Source: an uncultured Collinsella sp. (GTDB lineage Bacteria > Actinomycetota > Coriobacteriia > Coriobacteriales > Coriobacteriaceae). Taken from it: a stretch of 33,600 nt of DNA. The translations under genes were made by a program, and so were the position numbers. The DNA is taken from NCBI GenBank assembly GCA_900541675.1, contig UQKU01000027.1, positions 1-33,600 of the forward strand, written 5' to 3'. Below, piece by piece: positions 22,608-31,862 of this stretch (positions within the stretch are counted from its first letter, which is position 1; each line of letters starts with the position of its first letter). The notes under the pieces are model-generated. The model ran no database searches. It saw nothing but the letters and a program-made list of their open reading frames with translations, and was not told the DNA's origin.

Positions 22608-24098
22608 ATGAAAGACGTTCGAAGGAGATAGCGCGGGCTAAAGGCTTTTGGGTTGGCCGCATTTGCAACTGCCTGCTTTACTTGCGCTCCATTGACCGCA
22701 AAAGCAGGTCTTATTGGCGGTGTTGGAGGGGGTAGCGCCTCGGTAGACGAGCCCACGGAATGGTGCGTTGGCGATAACCGTCCTATTTCTTACTGGGAAT
22801 ATGACGGTTGGAACGGCACTCAAAATGAACCGATGTCTGGTCCTCTTACGCGGTATAGCGTCGAGTGCAATGCCGGGGGGACTGCTCACAGAGATTTTCT
22901 AGTAGGCTTAAACTCTATCGATCAGAGCGCCTCGCGGACCGATCCTTCTGGAGTTACATCACGTCCCGCAGGTACATACTATTTCAACAAAGATGGTTTA
23001 ATGCAGACCGGACTCGTTCGGTGCGAGGACGGCAACCTTCGCTATTTCGATCCCAAGACTGGCGCCATGGTCACGAACCAGTGGCATAACGATTACGAAG
23101 CCGTCTGGTACTATTTTGGCGCTGACGGGACCGCAGTTTCGGGCTGGCAGTCTATCGGTGGGGACAAGTACTACTTCTACCCCGAAAGCCATGATATGGC
23201 ATACGGCCGAGTTCAAATTGACGGCAAGAACTACTTCCTGAACACCCCTGGCGCCAACGCCGATGGCCGCATGCAGCATGGCGGCTGGATCTATGACTCC
23301 ATTTATGGAAAGTGGCTCTATGCGACTTCCAACGGCGAGTTGTTGACCGGTTGGCAAAATATCGATGGAACTTGGTACTATTTCAACGAGTACGGTGTTA
23401 TGTTGACCGGATGGGTCAACGATTCGGGGACATGGTATTACGCTAACGCCTCCGGCGCGATGGTCACCGGCTGGCTCAACGTTGGCAGTACGTGGTACTA
23501 CCTCGACGGCTCGGGCGCCATGTCCGCTAACAGCTGGCGTAGCCTCGGTGGCTCCTGGTACTGGTTCGGCGACTCCGGTGCAATGGCCACTGGCTGGTTC
23601 TTGGCAGGCGGCTCTTGGTACTATGCGAGCGGTTCGGGCGCCATGGCAACCGGCTGGCTCAGCAATGGCGGCACGTGGTATTGGCTCGGAGGTTCGGGCG
23701 CTATGGTCTCCAACTCTTGGGCCAACGTTGGTGGAGTTTGGTACTGGTTCGACGATTCCGGCGCGATGGCCACCGGCTGGCGTCAGATCGGCGGCGCCTG
23801 GTACTACTTTAGCGGTTCCGGCGCTATGGCCCACGACTCCTGGGTCGGCGACTACTACCTCCAGTCTTCCGGTGCCATGGCTACGAATGCCTGGATCGGC
23901 TCCTATTATGTCGGCGAGGACGGTAAGTGGATTCCGGGCTACGGTTTAGTTTGGTATAAGAACGGAAGCGATGTTTACCATACGCATAAGTGCCGTACCG
24001 TTGGTAAGGACGCAAAGGGCTATTCGCAGATCTCTATTCAGGAGGCCCAGAGGCGTGGTGCTTCACGAGAGTGCAAAAACTGCCAGCAAATTGGCTAG
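22608..24098 (+). CDS. Choline-binding-type repeat protein with C-terminal His/Cys motif; in-frame amber in signal peptide
   Basis: The best start is ATG 22608, with GGAAAGGA seven bases upstream, but codon 8 is TAG (22629-22631). The frame reads MKDVRRR, stop, RGLKAFGLAAFATACFTC, which together form one typical signal peptide. Without readthrough, a TTG at 22653 behind AAAGG would give a start lacking the positive n-region. The mature part has an about 95-residue N-terminal segment, then about a dozen 20-residue repeats of GxWYYxxxSGAMATGW type (22970-23930), which in other bacteria bind choline on wall glycans. The last 45 residues hold VYHTHKC and CKNC, a small metal-site-like HxxxC...CxxC motif. 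No catalytic domain is seen. It may be a pseudogene, a sequencing error or a controlled gene. Confidence 0.75.
22970..23930 (+). repeat. Choline-binding-type repeat array (protein 1)
   Basis: About a dozen tandem units with the W-Y-[YW] pair, G-A-M and T-G-W positions kept. Alternating WYY and WYW units suggest paired aromatic pockets. Codons GGCGCCATGGC recur between units, making the DNA prone to recombination. Confidence 0.85.
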
Positions 24099-24124
24099 CA
24101 CATTACTGAGTTAGTTTTGATTGA

Positions 24125-24152
24125 GACCCCGTTGCCCTGAGGTGACGGGGTC
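24125..24152 (+). terminator. Hairpin between repeat-protein genes 1 and 2
   Basis: gaccccgt (24125-24132) pairs with acggggtc (24145-24152). No T-tract follows, so termination would be weak. Confidence 0.45.
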
Positions 24153-24178
24153 GCTGCGTGATTGGATACCGTGCTGCT

Positions 24179-26206
24179 ATGAAGAAATGCTCATTCGGGG
24201 TGCTGGTCTTTTCCGGCCTTGTTTCTTTGGGGCTCCTTTTGGGTTCGCCCTCGATGTTATACGCCCTTGATTCGAATAACACTGACGAAGGTCCCGCATC
24301 TAACGTTACTATTGCTTCTGTCGAGTCAGGCGTTGATGCTCAGCGCGAATCGACCTTCGCCGTTGAGCAGAACTCTCAGGTGGATAATGAGGTCTCTTCT
24401 GAGGTTTCGAATCAAATAATTTGGCATCAGGGGTGGATATCGCCCGAAGAGGGGGCTGGTTTTTGGCGTTGGGGCTTGCCCGACGGAACAATTGCTGTTT
24501 CTTCTTGGAGACATATAAACGGTAGCTGGTACTGGTTCGACGACGAAGGCCGAATGGCTCAGGATGGATTGGTCCAAGTCGGGGGTGCGACTTATGGATT
24601 CTCCTCTTCGGGCGCAATGCGTGTCGGCTGGTACCTAGATTCTACGGGCTCCACTTCTGCTTGGCGTTATTTCTCCGGTTCTGGCGCCATGGTAAAAGGC
24701 TGGCTCTCAGATGGGGGTCGTTGGTACTGGCTTGATCCTGCAGACGGTTCTATGGCCACCGGGTTGAAAGAATGTAATGGCACCCCTTATATCTTTAACA
24801 GTTCAGGGGCCATGCTATCCTCCCAGTGGGCACTTATTGACAACAACTGGTATTACGCTGACTCCAACGGCTTACTGCATGGAGGCTGGTTACTTCTAGG
24901 GAATTCTTGGTATTACTTGGATCCAGGAAGCCATATTATGCTCACGGGCTTTGTGCAAGTGGGCTCGTCCACCTATTTCCTTACGAGTTCAGGTGCCATG
25001 GCAACGGGCTGGGCACTTGCTGATGGCACTTGGTATTACGCCGCATCAAGCGGAGCTATTCAACGAGGACGATGGATAAAGTCCGGAAGCGCCTGGTATT
25101 ACCTTGATGATGTATCCGGCGCAATGCGTACTGGTGAATTCGCGGTAGGAAGCACGCGCTATTTTTCTTATGATTCCGGTGCGATGGCATCTTCGTGCTG
25201 GATTAATTTGAGCAACGGTATGGCATGGGCGAATTCGTCTGGAGCACTGAGCGAGCCGTTGCCTACTACATCTGATGGATCTCCCGTAGTCGCTGATCGT
25301 ACCGACTCGTCTTCATTGCCAGGTACGATTCATATTGGAGACGCGGTTTTCTATGCGGATGCAAACGGCGCCGTCAATGTAGCATCTGGTTGGTTTATGC
25401 CGAAAGACGCTTCTGACGAAAGCGGCAATACTTGGTATTACGCATCTTCCAATGGTGTCCTTAAGTCTGGTTGGCAACATGTTAACGGTGCGTGGTATTG
25501 GATGGATTCTTCCACGTACAAGATGAAGACCGGATGGCTCAATGACCGCGGCACGTGGTACTGGCTTCAGCCTTCGGGCGCTATGTTTGCTAACGGGTGG
25601 CTGAAAATCGATGGCGTCGACTACTACTTCAATGCAAGCGGTGCATGGTTGAATACGTCTGGTTCTGTTTTGGGGGTCAATAGGTCCAGCCTGGTCAATT
25701 GGCTTATGAGCCACGAAAACGATGGCTATTACCGTGGAACACGCTACGACACACATCTCAGCCAGGAAACGTGCATGTATCCAAAGGGAGATCCTCGCTG
25801 GGATGGGTATACCGGTATGAACTGCGGTGGATTTGTATCGCACGCATATATGAAGGCGGGCGGTAATTTAGCTCCCATTGCCGCCGAGCAGAGCCATTCC
25901 CCTTGGAGTGGAGGTCCCGGAAGGGGCGGCTGCGTAACCGCTTATCGTTGGTACGGCTACGCTATCGATACGTGCGCGAACGTGACTTATTTCAACTCTA
26001 TTGATGAGTTGTTACGTAGTGGTTTGGCTCGTAAGGGGGACATTGTGTTCTTCAATCCTTACAACCCATATGCGGACGATAGCCACATTGGCTTTTTCTG
26101 GGGCAATTCGCCGAGCGAAAATTTGTTCTGGCATAGTGATGGTTATGGAAATCGCATCTCCGGTTTGACTGCTTTGGGTCCATCGAAAGTAATACTGATT
26201 CGTTAG
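24179..26206 (+). CDS. Choline-binding-type protein with C-terminal NlpC/P60-like peptidase domain
   Basis: A 675-residue secreted protein. The signal peptide is MKKCSFGVLVFSGLVSLGLL. Two blocks of choline-binding-type repeats follow (about 24500-25240 and 25310-25660). The C-terminal domain from about residue 505 resembles an NlpC/P60 cysteine peptidase: C549 in MNCGGFVSHAY, KGDIVFFNPY, H636 in SHIGFFWG and H652 in FWHSDGYG fit a Cys-His-His triad. Such enzymes cut peptide stems of peptidoglycan. The start is ATG 24179, with no strong ribosome site; a GTG at 24158 is an alternative adding seven residues. A terminator follows at 26221. Confidence 0.85.
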   Translation: MKKCSFGVLVFSGLVSLGLLLGSPSMLYALDSNNTDEGPASNVTIASVESGVDAQRESTFAVEQNSQVDNEVSSEVSNQIIWHQGWISPEEGAGFWRWGLPDGTIAVSSWRHINGSWYWFDDEGRMAQDGLVQVGGATYGFSSSGAMRVGWYLDSTGSTSAWRYFSGSGAMVKGWLSDGGRWYWLDPADGSMATGLKECNGTPYIFNSSGAMLSSQWALIDNNWYYADSNGLLHGGWLLLGNSWYYLDPGSHIMLTGFVQVGSSTYFLTSSGAMATGWALADGTWYYAASSGAIQRGRWIKSGSAWYYLDDVSGAMRTGEFAVGSTRYFSYDSGAMASSCWINLSNGMAWANSSGALSEPLPTTSDGSPVVADRTDSSSLPGTIHIGDAVFYADANGAVNVASGWFMPKDASDESGNTWYYASSNGVLKSGWQHVNGAWYWMDSSTYKMKTGWLNDRGTWYWLQPSGAMFANGWLKIDGVDYYFNASGAWLNTSGSVLGVNRSSLVNWLMSHENDGYYRGTRYDTHLSQETCMYPKGDPRWDGYTGMNCGGFVSHAYMKAGGNLAPIAAEQSHSPWSGGPGRGGCVTAYRWYGYAIDTCANVTYFNSIDELLRSGLARKGDIVFFNPYNPYADDSHIGFFWGNSPSENLFWHSDGYGNRISGLTALGPSKVILIR

Positions 26207-26220
26207 AATTTTGAGTAGTA

Positions 26221-26249
26221 ATGGGGCCTTCCCGGGGCCCCATCTTTTT
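26221..26249 (+). terminator. Intrinsic terminator after repeat-protein gene 2
   Basis: atggggcc (26221-26228) pairs with ggccccat (26236-26243) around a seven-base loop, then CTTTTTC. Confidence 0.9.
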
Positions 26250-26474
26250 CGACATTTGGTTTGAGAGCTAATTCGATGCCGTTATTCTATTGGGGAGGTT
26301 GAGTTGGGATATTGAACCCTAGTTTCCTCCCTGCTGTTGAGCAGTTGTTTACAGTGCAGCATCGCGTGCAATTTATTTTCCTTCTAGATGGTGTCTTGTT
26401 CCGTTGGATGTTCGGAAATCTTTCATAGCCATGCTGTAAGCTAGACGCAATCAAGAGCGAATGACGAGGTTTAC

Positions 26475-29036
26475 ATGAACAAACATCTTAAGTTGTTTTC
26501 GGCATTGTTGGTGTTGATGCTCCTTGCGCCCGTTTCTATGTTTGTATGCCCTGCGGATGCAGAGGCTGCTCAGACTCTGGTTGAGAATTCTTGGCGTTAT
26601 GAGGACGGACAATTAGTCGCAGATGATGCTTCTTCCGAAGAAGACGGAATAGCTTTATTGTCTATGGGCGCTCTTCCCGATGGGGTTACAGCTCAGGGCA
26701 TTGACGTCAGCGAGCATCAAGGGCGTATTGATTGGGACGCAGTTAAAGCTTCTGGCATCGATTTCGCTATTCTGCGCGTTGGGTTTGGCGCTCCATCTTG
26801 GGGCGGTCGAGTTGACTATCAATTTAATCGAAATGTTTCTGAGTGCGAGCGACTCGGAATTCCCTACGGCGTCTATATCTATTCATATGCTTTTGATAAT
26901 CAGCAGGCAGCCGATGAGGCGTCCATGGTGATCGACTGCCTATCCGGGCACAATCCTAGGCTACCGGTGTATTACGATCTTGAGGACAACGAAATTATTG
27001 CAGATGGTCGTCAATCCGGAATTGCATCTAGAGCTCAGACATTCTGTAATAAGATTTCTGCTGCTGGATATAAGCCGGGCATTTATGCAAACCTAAATTG
27101 GTTTAAAAATATATTGACCGACCCTGTATTTAAGAGCGGTTCTTGGGATCATTGGATTGCTCAGTATAACTGGCGATGCGACTATACCGGCAATTACAGT
27201 TTTTGGCAGTATTCGAGCAGCGGAAAAGTACCTGGTATCAACGGTAACGTTGATATGAATTACGCGTATGTCGATGTTTCTCTCTATTATTGGCAACTAA
27301 AAGATGGCATTTGGTATTATGCCACCGCGGATGGCAAGGTATATACCGGTTGGCTGCGCCTGGGCGGCGCCTGGTACTGGCTCGAGCCCGACGCGGGCGG
27401 CGCCATGGCTACCGGGCTCCACGAGTGCAACGGCTCCCTGTACTGGTTTAATTCGTCCGGCGCCATGGCGACCGGATGGGTGCTCGACGGCGGGACCTGG
27501 TACTACGCGACGGGATCCGGCGCGCTGGCGCGCGGCCCCGTATCCGTCGGCGGCGTGCCCTACTGCTTCGACGCCCGGACGGGGGCCATGCTGACGGGCT
27601 ACCAGACGGACGCGCGGGGCGTCCGCCGCTACTTCGGCAGCTGCGGCCCCCTTAACGGCTGGGGCCTCGTCGACGGCTCCTGGTACTGGTTTGCGAACGG
27701 CATCGCCTCGACCGGCTGGCTTTACACCGGCGGTTCCTGGTACTGGCTCGACCCCGACGCGGGCGGTGCCATGGCGACGGGCCTCCATGTGTGTAACGGC
27801 GCAGCGTACTGGTTCAACGCCTCCGGCGCCATGGCGACCGGCTGGGTGCTCGACGGCGGGACCTGGTACTACGCGACGGGCTCCGGCGCCCTCGCCTCCG
27901 GCTGGCTCAACCTGAACGGTACGTGGTACTGGCTCGATCCCTCGACGCGCGCCATGGCAACGGGCGTTCAAACTATTGGATCGTGTGAATATATATTTAA
28001 TAGTTCCGGCAAGATGATGGCTAATTGCTGGTCAAACGGCGATGGGTCCTGGATGTGTCATTCTTCATCCAACGGTGCAATTGACCTTAAAGGCATCATG
28101 ACTGATTCGGGAATCCAGCTGATTGACGATGACGGTAATGCCAGAACTGGTTGGATTGAGAGTCAGAGTGCTCGATATTATTGTTCTGCTAGTGGAGTAA
28201 TTCTGACTGGGTGGCAGCAAATTGCTGGGTCTTGGTATTACTTTAACCCGGATGGTCGAATGGCGACCGGCTGGTTTAACGATGGCAGCAACTGGTACTG
28301 GCTGGATTCCGCTTCTGGCGCGATGAAAACGGGATGGCTTTCCCTTGGGGGCACATGGTATTACCTTGATGTCGCACGTGGGGGAGTAATGTTGAGCAAC
28401 GGTTGGTATTGGATCGGCTCTACTGACTACAAGTTCAGTTCATCCGGCGCAATGGTTGGCGCTTGGGTCGATGTCCCGTGCTATTCGCAGTACCCGGAAC
28501 TTCCTACTGGCTGTGAGTCGGTTGCCCTTACAAACTTGCTTAACTACTATGGTTTCGGTTTAGGTAAGACGATTATTGCGGATTATTACTTGCCCAAGGG
28601 AAGCAACGGCAACTTTGTTACCGCTTTTGATGGCAACCCAAGGCGTAGCAGCGGGGGTCTCATGGGATGCGTCGCCCCTGCGATTACTATTGCTGGTAAC
28701 AACTTTCTGCGTGCTGCTGGAAGTGGCAAGCAAGCAAAAGACGTCTCTTTCTCGTCAATTTCTTCCATTAAGAACAAACTGACCTGTGGTCAACCTGTTG
28801 AGATGTGGAATACCGAGTGGGGAAGTTGGCCAGGAGGCCGTTATGCTGCGCGTTGGTATAACGGGCACTCCTATGGCCTGTGGGGCGGTAATCATGCCGT
28901 AGTCCTTAAAGGCTATGATGACGAGCAGGGAATTGTCTATCTTTCGGATTCGATTAACGGCAATGTTACGCGAAATGCCCAGGTGTTCTTTGGCACGTGG
29001 CAACAGATGGATAGCCAGGCCGTGGTAATTGAATAG
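26475..29036 (+). CDS. Bifunctional choline-binding-type wall hydrolase: GH25 muramidase + C39-like cysteine peptidase
   Basis: An 853-residue secreted protein. After a signal peptide (residues 1 to about 32) comes a GH25 domain (about 75-268): D77 in GIDVSEHQG, D168 and E170 in YYDLED fit the catalytic acids; GH25 enzymes cut the MurNAc-GlcNAc bond. Choline-binding-type repeats span about residues 270-665. The C-terminal domain (about 665-853) has VPCYSQYPELPTGCESVALTNLL with candidate nucleophile C680, H807 in GNHAVVLKGYD and D825 in YLSDSING, fitting a C39-like papain fold. Having both glycan- and peptide-cleaving domains with the binding array between them is unusual. Base composition shifts sharply inside the repeats (27345-27965). 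A weak AGG site precedes the ATG; a strong terminator follows. Confidence 0.88.
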   Translation: MNKHLKLFSALLVLMLLAPVSMFVCPADAEAAQTLVENSWRYEDGQLVADDASSEEDGIALLSMGALPDGVTAQGIDVSEHQGRIDWDAVKASGIDFAILRVGFGAPSWGGRVDYQFNRNVSECERLGIPYGVYIYSYAFDNQQAADEASMVIDCLSGHNPRLPVYYDLEDNEIIADGRQSGIASRAQTFCNKISAAGYKPGIYANLNWFKNILTDPVFKSGSWDHWIAQYNWRCDYTGNYSFWQYSSSGKVPGINGNVDMNYAYVDVSLYYWQLKDGIWYYATADGKVYTGWLRLGGAWYWLEPDAGGAMATGLHECNGSLYWFNSSGAMATGWVLDGGTWYYATGSGALARGPVSVGGVPYCFDARTGAMLTGYQTDARGVRRYFGSCGPLNGWGLVDGSWYWFANGIASTGWLYTGGSWYWLDPDAGGAMATGLHVCNGAAYWFNASGAMATGWVLDGGTWYYATGSGALASGWLNLNGTWYWLDPSTRAMATGVQTIGSCEYIFNSSGKMMANCWSNGDGSWMCHSSSNGAIDLKGIMTDSGIQLIDDDGNARTGWIESQSARYYCSASGVILTGWQQIAGSWYYFNPDGRMATGWFNDGSNWYWLDSASGAMKTGWLSLGGTWYYLDVARGGVMLSNGWYWIGSTDYKFSSSGAMVGAWVDVPCYSQYPELPTGCESVALTNLLNYYGFGLGKTIIADYYLPKGSNGNFVTAFDGNPRRSSGGLMGCVAPAITIAGNNFLRAAGSGKQAKDVSFSSISSIKNKLTCGQPVEMWNTEWGSWPGGRYAARWYNGHSYGLWGGNHAVVLKGYDDEQGIVYLSDSINGNVTRNAQVFFGTWQQMDSQAVVIE
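27345..27965 (+). repeat. GC-rich repeat block with internal 366-bp-spaced duplication
   Basis: In this block codon third positions are almost all G or C, while both flanks are AT-richer. About 65 bases from near 27460 recur nearly identically near 27826 (offset 366 bases, 122 codons), along with the surrounding DAGGAMATGLHxCNG units. This points to recombination between repeat genes or recent import. Confidence 0.75.
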
Positions 29037-29046
29037 CCATGATGCT

Positions 29047-29079
29047 AAAAGGGGAGAGCTCGACGAGCTCTCCCCTTTT
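29047..29079. terminator. Bidirectional terminator between convergent genes
   Basis: A perfect 15-base stem, aaaaggggagagctc (29047-29061)/gagctctcccctttt (29065-29079), with a three-base loop and A/T runs at both ends. It serves the muramidase gene (+) and the lic operon (-). Confidence 0.92.
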
Positions 29080-29097
29080 GCTACATTGTTAATCTGG

Positions 29098-30039
29098 CTA
29101 CGCCGTCTTATTACGTCCAAATAGTTCGTCCCAGTTACTGGCTGCCAAAACTGTTCCGCATACAATTACAACGCAGCAGATTACGGATGCCATGTCGGGA
29201 ATTGTTCCAAGCAAGATCAGGCCAAAGACCACCGACCATGCCGAATAGGAGATATTCAGGGCCATCGCACGCGCTGCTCCGATTGCCGCAATGCCCTTGT
29301 AGTAGAACAGATAGGATGCAGTTCCTGCGAGTCCGGCGAGTGCAATAATCAATGTGGGCATGCTCGGGATAGCACCCAGCGTGAAATGCCATGCTCCGAA
29401 GAGGGGGAGTACGAGCGCTCCATAAACAAGCGCACTTGTGGTTTCACGGATTTGCAAAGCCGTTTCGTCATCAACGGCATCATCTTTCATTCCCCATGCG
29501 CACAGCACCGCTTCTGATCCCCATCCAATAACGGCAAGCACCGCGCCGAGTAAGCCGAGAGGGGCATTTGCAATCTCGCTCGACCCGGCCGATAGATAGC
29601 CCATCGTCATTACGCCGCAAAGAGCAACGAGAAGGGAAAGAATCTGTCCTTTGCCCATTTTCTCCTTCAGCAGCACGAAAGAAAGGAATGCTCCGACCGC
29701 GGGATAGAAGGCGGAGATAATTGCCGTGTAGGCTGCTCCGATATTATTAATCGCCAATACGTATCCGGTCATTCCGATAGGTCCACCGAGCAGTGCGCCG
29801 GCGATGACGACCTTGCCCGAACGAGTTTTAAGTGCAGCGAGCGTGTCTTTTAATCTGCCTCGAACTCCCATGTACCCAAAGAGCCAGATCGCACAGAAGG
29901 CATCATGGAGAAAGGATCCCGCAATGGAGGCGCATGCAAGCGCTTCCGCCGATCCAATATAGGGCGCAAGCGCCAAGCCGATTCCAAGAATCACTGTATC
30001 AAGGCCCCAAAGAAGACCGCTAAAAAAGCCGAATTGCAT
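29098..30039 (-). CDS. licB: LicB-like choline transporter (DMT/EamA family)
   Basis: A 313-residue, about ten-helix membrane protein of the drug/metabolite transporter superfamily with two EamA repeats (around residues 5-135 and 160-300). LicB proteins of this family import choline for phosphocholine decoration. The assignment to choline rests on its coupling to the choline kinase/cytidylyltransferase gene: its ATG lies two bases after that gene's TAA, with a GGTGA site inside it. It is the last gene of the lic operon, followed by the bidirectional terminator. GC is clearly lower than in the suf and glycosyltransferase regions. Confidence 0.82.
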   Translation of the reverse strand: MQFGFFSGLLWGLDTVILGIGLALAPYIGSAEALACASIAGSFLHDAFCAIWLFGYMGVRGRLKDTLAALKTRSGKVVIAGALLGGPIGMTGYVLAINNIGAAYTAIISAFYPAVGAFLSFVLLKEKMGKGQILSLLVALCGVMTMGYLSAGSSEIANAPLGLLGAVLAVIGWGSEAVLCAWGMKDDAVDDETALQIRETTSALVYGALVLPLFGAWHFTLGAIPSMPTLIIALAGLAGTASYLFYYKGIAAIGAARAMALNISYSAWSVVFGLILLGTIPDMASVICCVVIVCGTVLAASNWDELFGRNKTA

Positions 30040-30041
30040 CG

Positions 30042-31814
30042 TTATTCACCTTTCCGATAGATCTCCAGTGCCTTTTTGAGGTATTTGGCACCGTAATTAA
30101 AGTAGATATAGAGCCATTCGCCCACGAAGTCACCTTCGGCTTCTTTCAGAAGAGACCAGAGGTACCAGCACCATCCTGCAAGGGCAATGTGTGCATAGTT
30201 ATGCGCAACTTCGTTGTTTGTTGCCTTGCGCCCAAAATATGCATCAAGCGCGTGGTCGACTTCATCTTCGGAAAGCTCGCAGCAGACACTGCACGTTCCA
30301 AAATCGTTTGCGTAATCGCTCATGCCAGCATATTCCCAGTCAATGAGATAGTACTTATCGCTCTCATCGATAAGAAAATTGAGGTAGAAGAAGTCATTGT
30401 GACAAAGGCATTTTGGCGCATTGTCGGCCTGAACAAAGTGCTCCAATTCATCGATTTCGGCGGCCATTTCCCTGTAGCCTGGAATGTCGATGGGGCCTTT
30501 TTCCAGAAGAAGTGATTCGTAGCGCTTCGCTTCGAGGTAGAAGTCAAATTCGGTTTCGACATTTGCACCGCTCTCATGAAGCGAACGACACATTTGCATC
30601 ATTCGATTCATTTGGGCAGCATCATGTGGATCAGGCTGCTTTGCGTTGGGTACAAACTTCGAAATTTTCCAACCGCGCTTTGGGTCCTCATGAATGAACG
30701 TGTCGTCAAGGCCGAGTTCCTTGGCCTTTTTAAGTGCGGCTACTTCTCCATTTCTGTTAATAAGCAGTTCGGTCCCGACTCCCGGATGGCGGTAAACGTA
30801 CTCTCCGTCATTGGTTCTAAAGTGGCACGATAGATTCGTAAGACCTTGTTTAAGGGGATAAACGTCGTGAATCTCTGATTTGGAGCAGCCGAGCACTTGC
30901 TCGATGTTATCGAAAATATCGGAGTCAACGTTTTCGATAAAATGCGGATCAAAGGCACGCAGTTCATCAAGAGAATCGAATTCGTTGATCTCGCCCTCAG
31001 GATACTTCTTGATAACCATATCGAGCTCCTTGATGTGCTCGATATATAGATCTTCCCAAAGCTTGTCCGTTGTTTCGGGCTTGTTATATTCCGTTTCGAG
31101 AATCTGCTTAAATGCAAGCGAGAAGGCTTTATCAAAGTAGACATGTCCGAGCATATACCAAGCATCGGAACCGCCAATCGTAACATTGGTGATTCTGTCC
31201 ATTGCTCCGGTTTGAATGCACCATTCTTTGGTGGCGCCTTCAGCATATTGAGCAGAATAAAATGCTTTCCAAACGTATGCTTCAAACGGATTGTTTAGAA
31301 GGTAATCATCGCTTGAACAAATATAGGTGTTGCCAAGCCGCTCTTTTACGCACATAAGGGATGCGTGGTTATTTTTGGATGCATATTCGTTGTTGACGAC
31401 AATCGAGACGCCGAACTTGCTTTCAAGATAGAAGAAATACTCTTTTTTATAGCCGACAACGACGGTGATATTGCTGATACCTGCGTCTTGCAGCTGCCTA
31501 ATCTGACGTTCGATGAGAATCTCACCACGTACTTTTAAAAGGCCTTTGGGCTTTTCATACGAAATGGGAGCAAAGCGGCTCGAAAGCCCCGCAGCCAATA
31601 TCACTGCGTTTTCAACCTTATAGGGGTGAAGTGCTTCGTAACCGCTGTCGGTTAGACTGTCCGATTCGAGAAGGCCCTCATTCGTAAGCTCTTTATTTGC
31701 TGCGTTTACCGATCCAAGTGAGAGGCCAGTGCGCTCGGCAACTTCTCGCTGGCTGGCATATGGGTTCTTTAGGTATTCGTACAGAACAGTAAAGTTACGC
31801 TTGGTCAGTTCCAC
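30042..31814 (-). CDS. Fused HTH - choline-phosphate cytidylyltransferase (LicC) - choline kinase (LicA)
   Basis: A 590-residue three-part protein. Residues 1-60 are a winged helix-turn-helix (YASQREVAERTGLSLGSVNAANKELTNEGLL). Residues about 68-300 are a LicC-type nucleotidyltransferase with LAAGLSSRFAPISYEKPKGL (73-92) and SSDD (169-172). Residues about 310-590 are a LicA-type kinase with HNDFFYLN (H472, D474, N479) and IDWEYAG (D492). Together it could phosphorylate choline and make CDP-choline. The start is GTG at 31814 with GGAGG six bases upstream; a longer reading to 31928 crosses the promoter region. The HTH could let the enzyme regulate its own operon, as no separate regulator is present. 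First gene of the lic operon. Confidence 0.88.
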   Translation of the reverse strand: MELTKRNFTVLYEYLKNPYASQREVAERTGLSLGSVNAANKELTNEGLLESDSLTDSGYEALHPYKVENAVILAAGLSSRFAPISYEKPKGLLKVRGEILIERQIRQLQDAGISNITVVVGYKKEYFFYLESKFGVSIVVNNEYASKNNHASLMCVKERLGNTYICSSDDYLLNNPFEAYVWKAFYSAQYAEGATKEWCIQTGAMDRITNVTIGGSDAWYMLGHVYFDKAFSLAFKQILETEYNKPETTDKLWEDLYIEHIKELDMVIKKYPEGEINEFDSLDELRAFDPHFIENVDSDIFDNIEQVLGCSKSEIHDVYPLKQGLTNLSCHFRTNDGEYVYRHPGVGTELLINRNGEVAALKKAKELGLDDTFIHEDPKRGWKISKFVPNAKQPDPHDAAQMNRMMQMCRSLHESGANVETEFDFYLEAKRYESLLLEKGPIDIPGYREMAAEIDELEHFVQADNAPKCLCHNDFFYLNFLIDESDKYYLIDWEYAGMSDYANDFGTCSVCCELSEDEVDHALDAYFGRKATNNEVAHNYAHIALAGWCWYLWSLLKEAEGDFVGEWLYIYFNYGAKYLKKALEIYRKGE

Positions 31815-31862
31815 TGCAGGCCTCCAATTAAGATGTTCATTGCTTAGGGAAAGAATAGAATG

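Noticed and set aside
22970..23930. Repeat array considered as a CRISPR or a DNA-level tandem repeat
   Set aside because: The periodicity is protein-coding (about 60 bases, in frame, degenerate at third positions), with no identical repeats and spacers.
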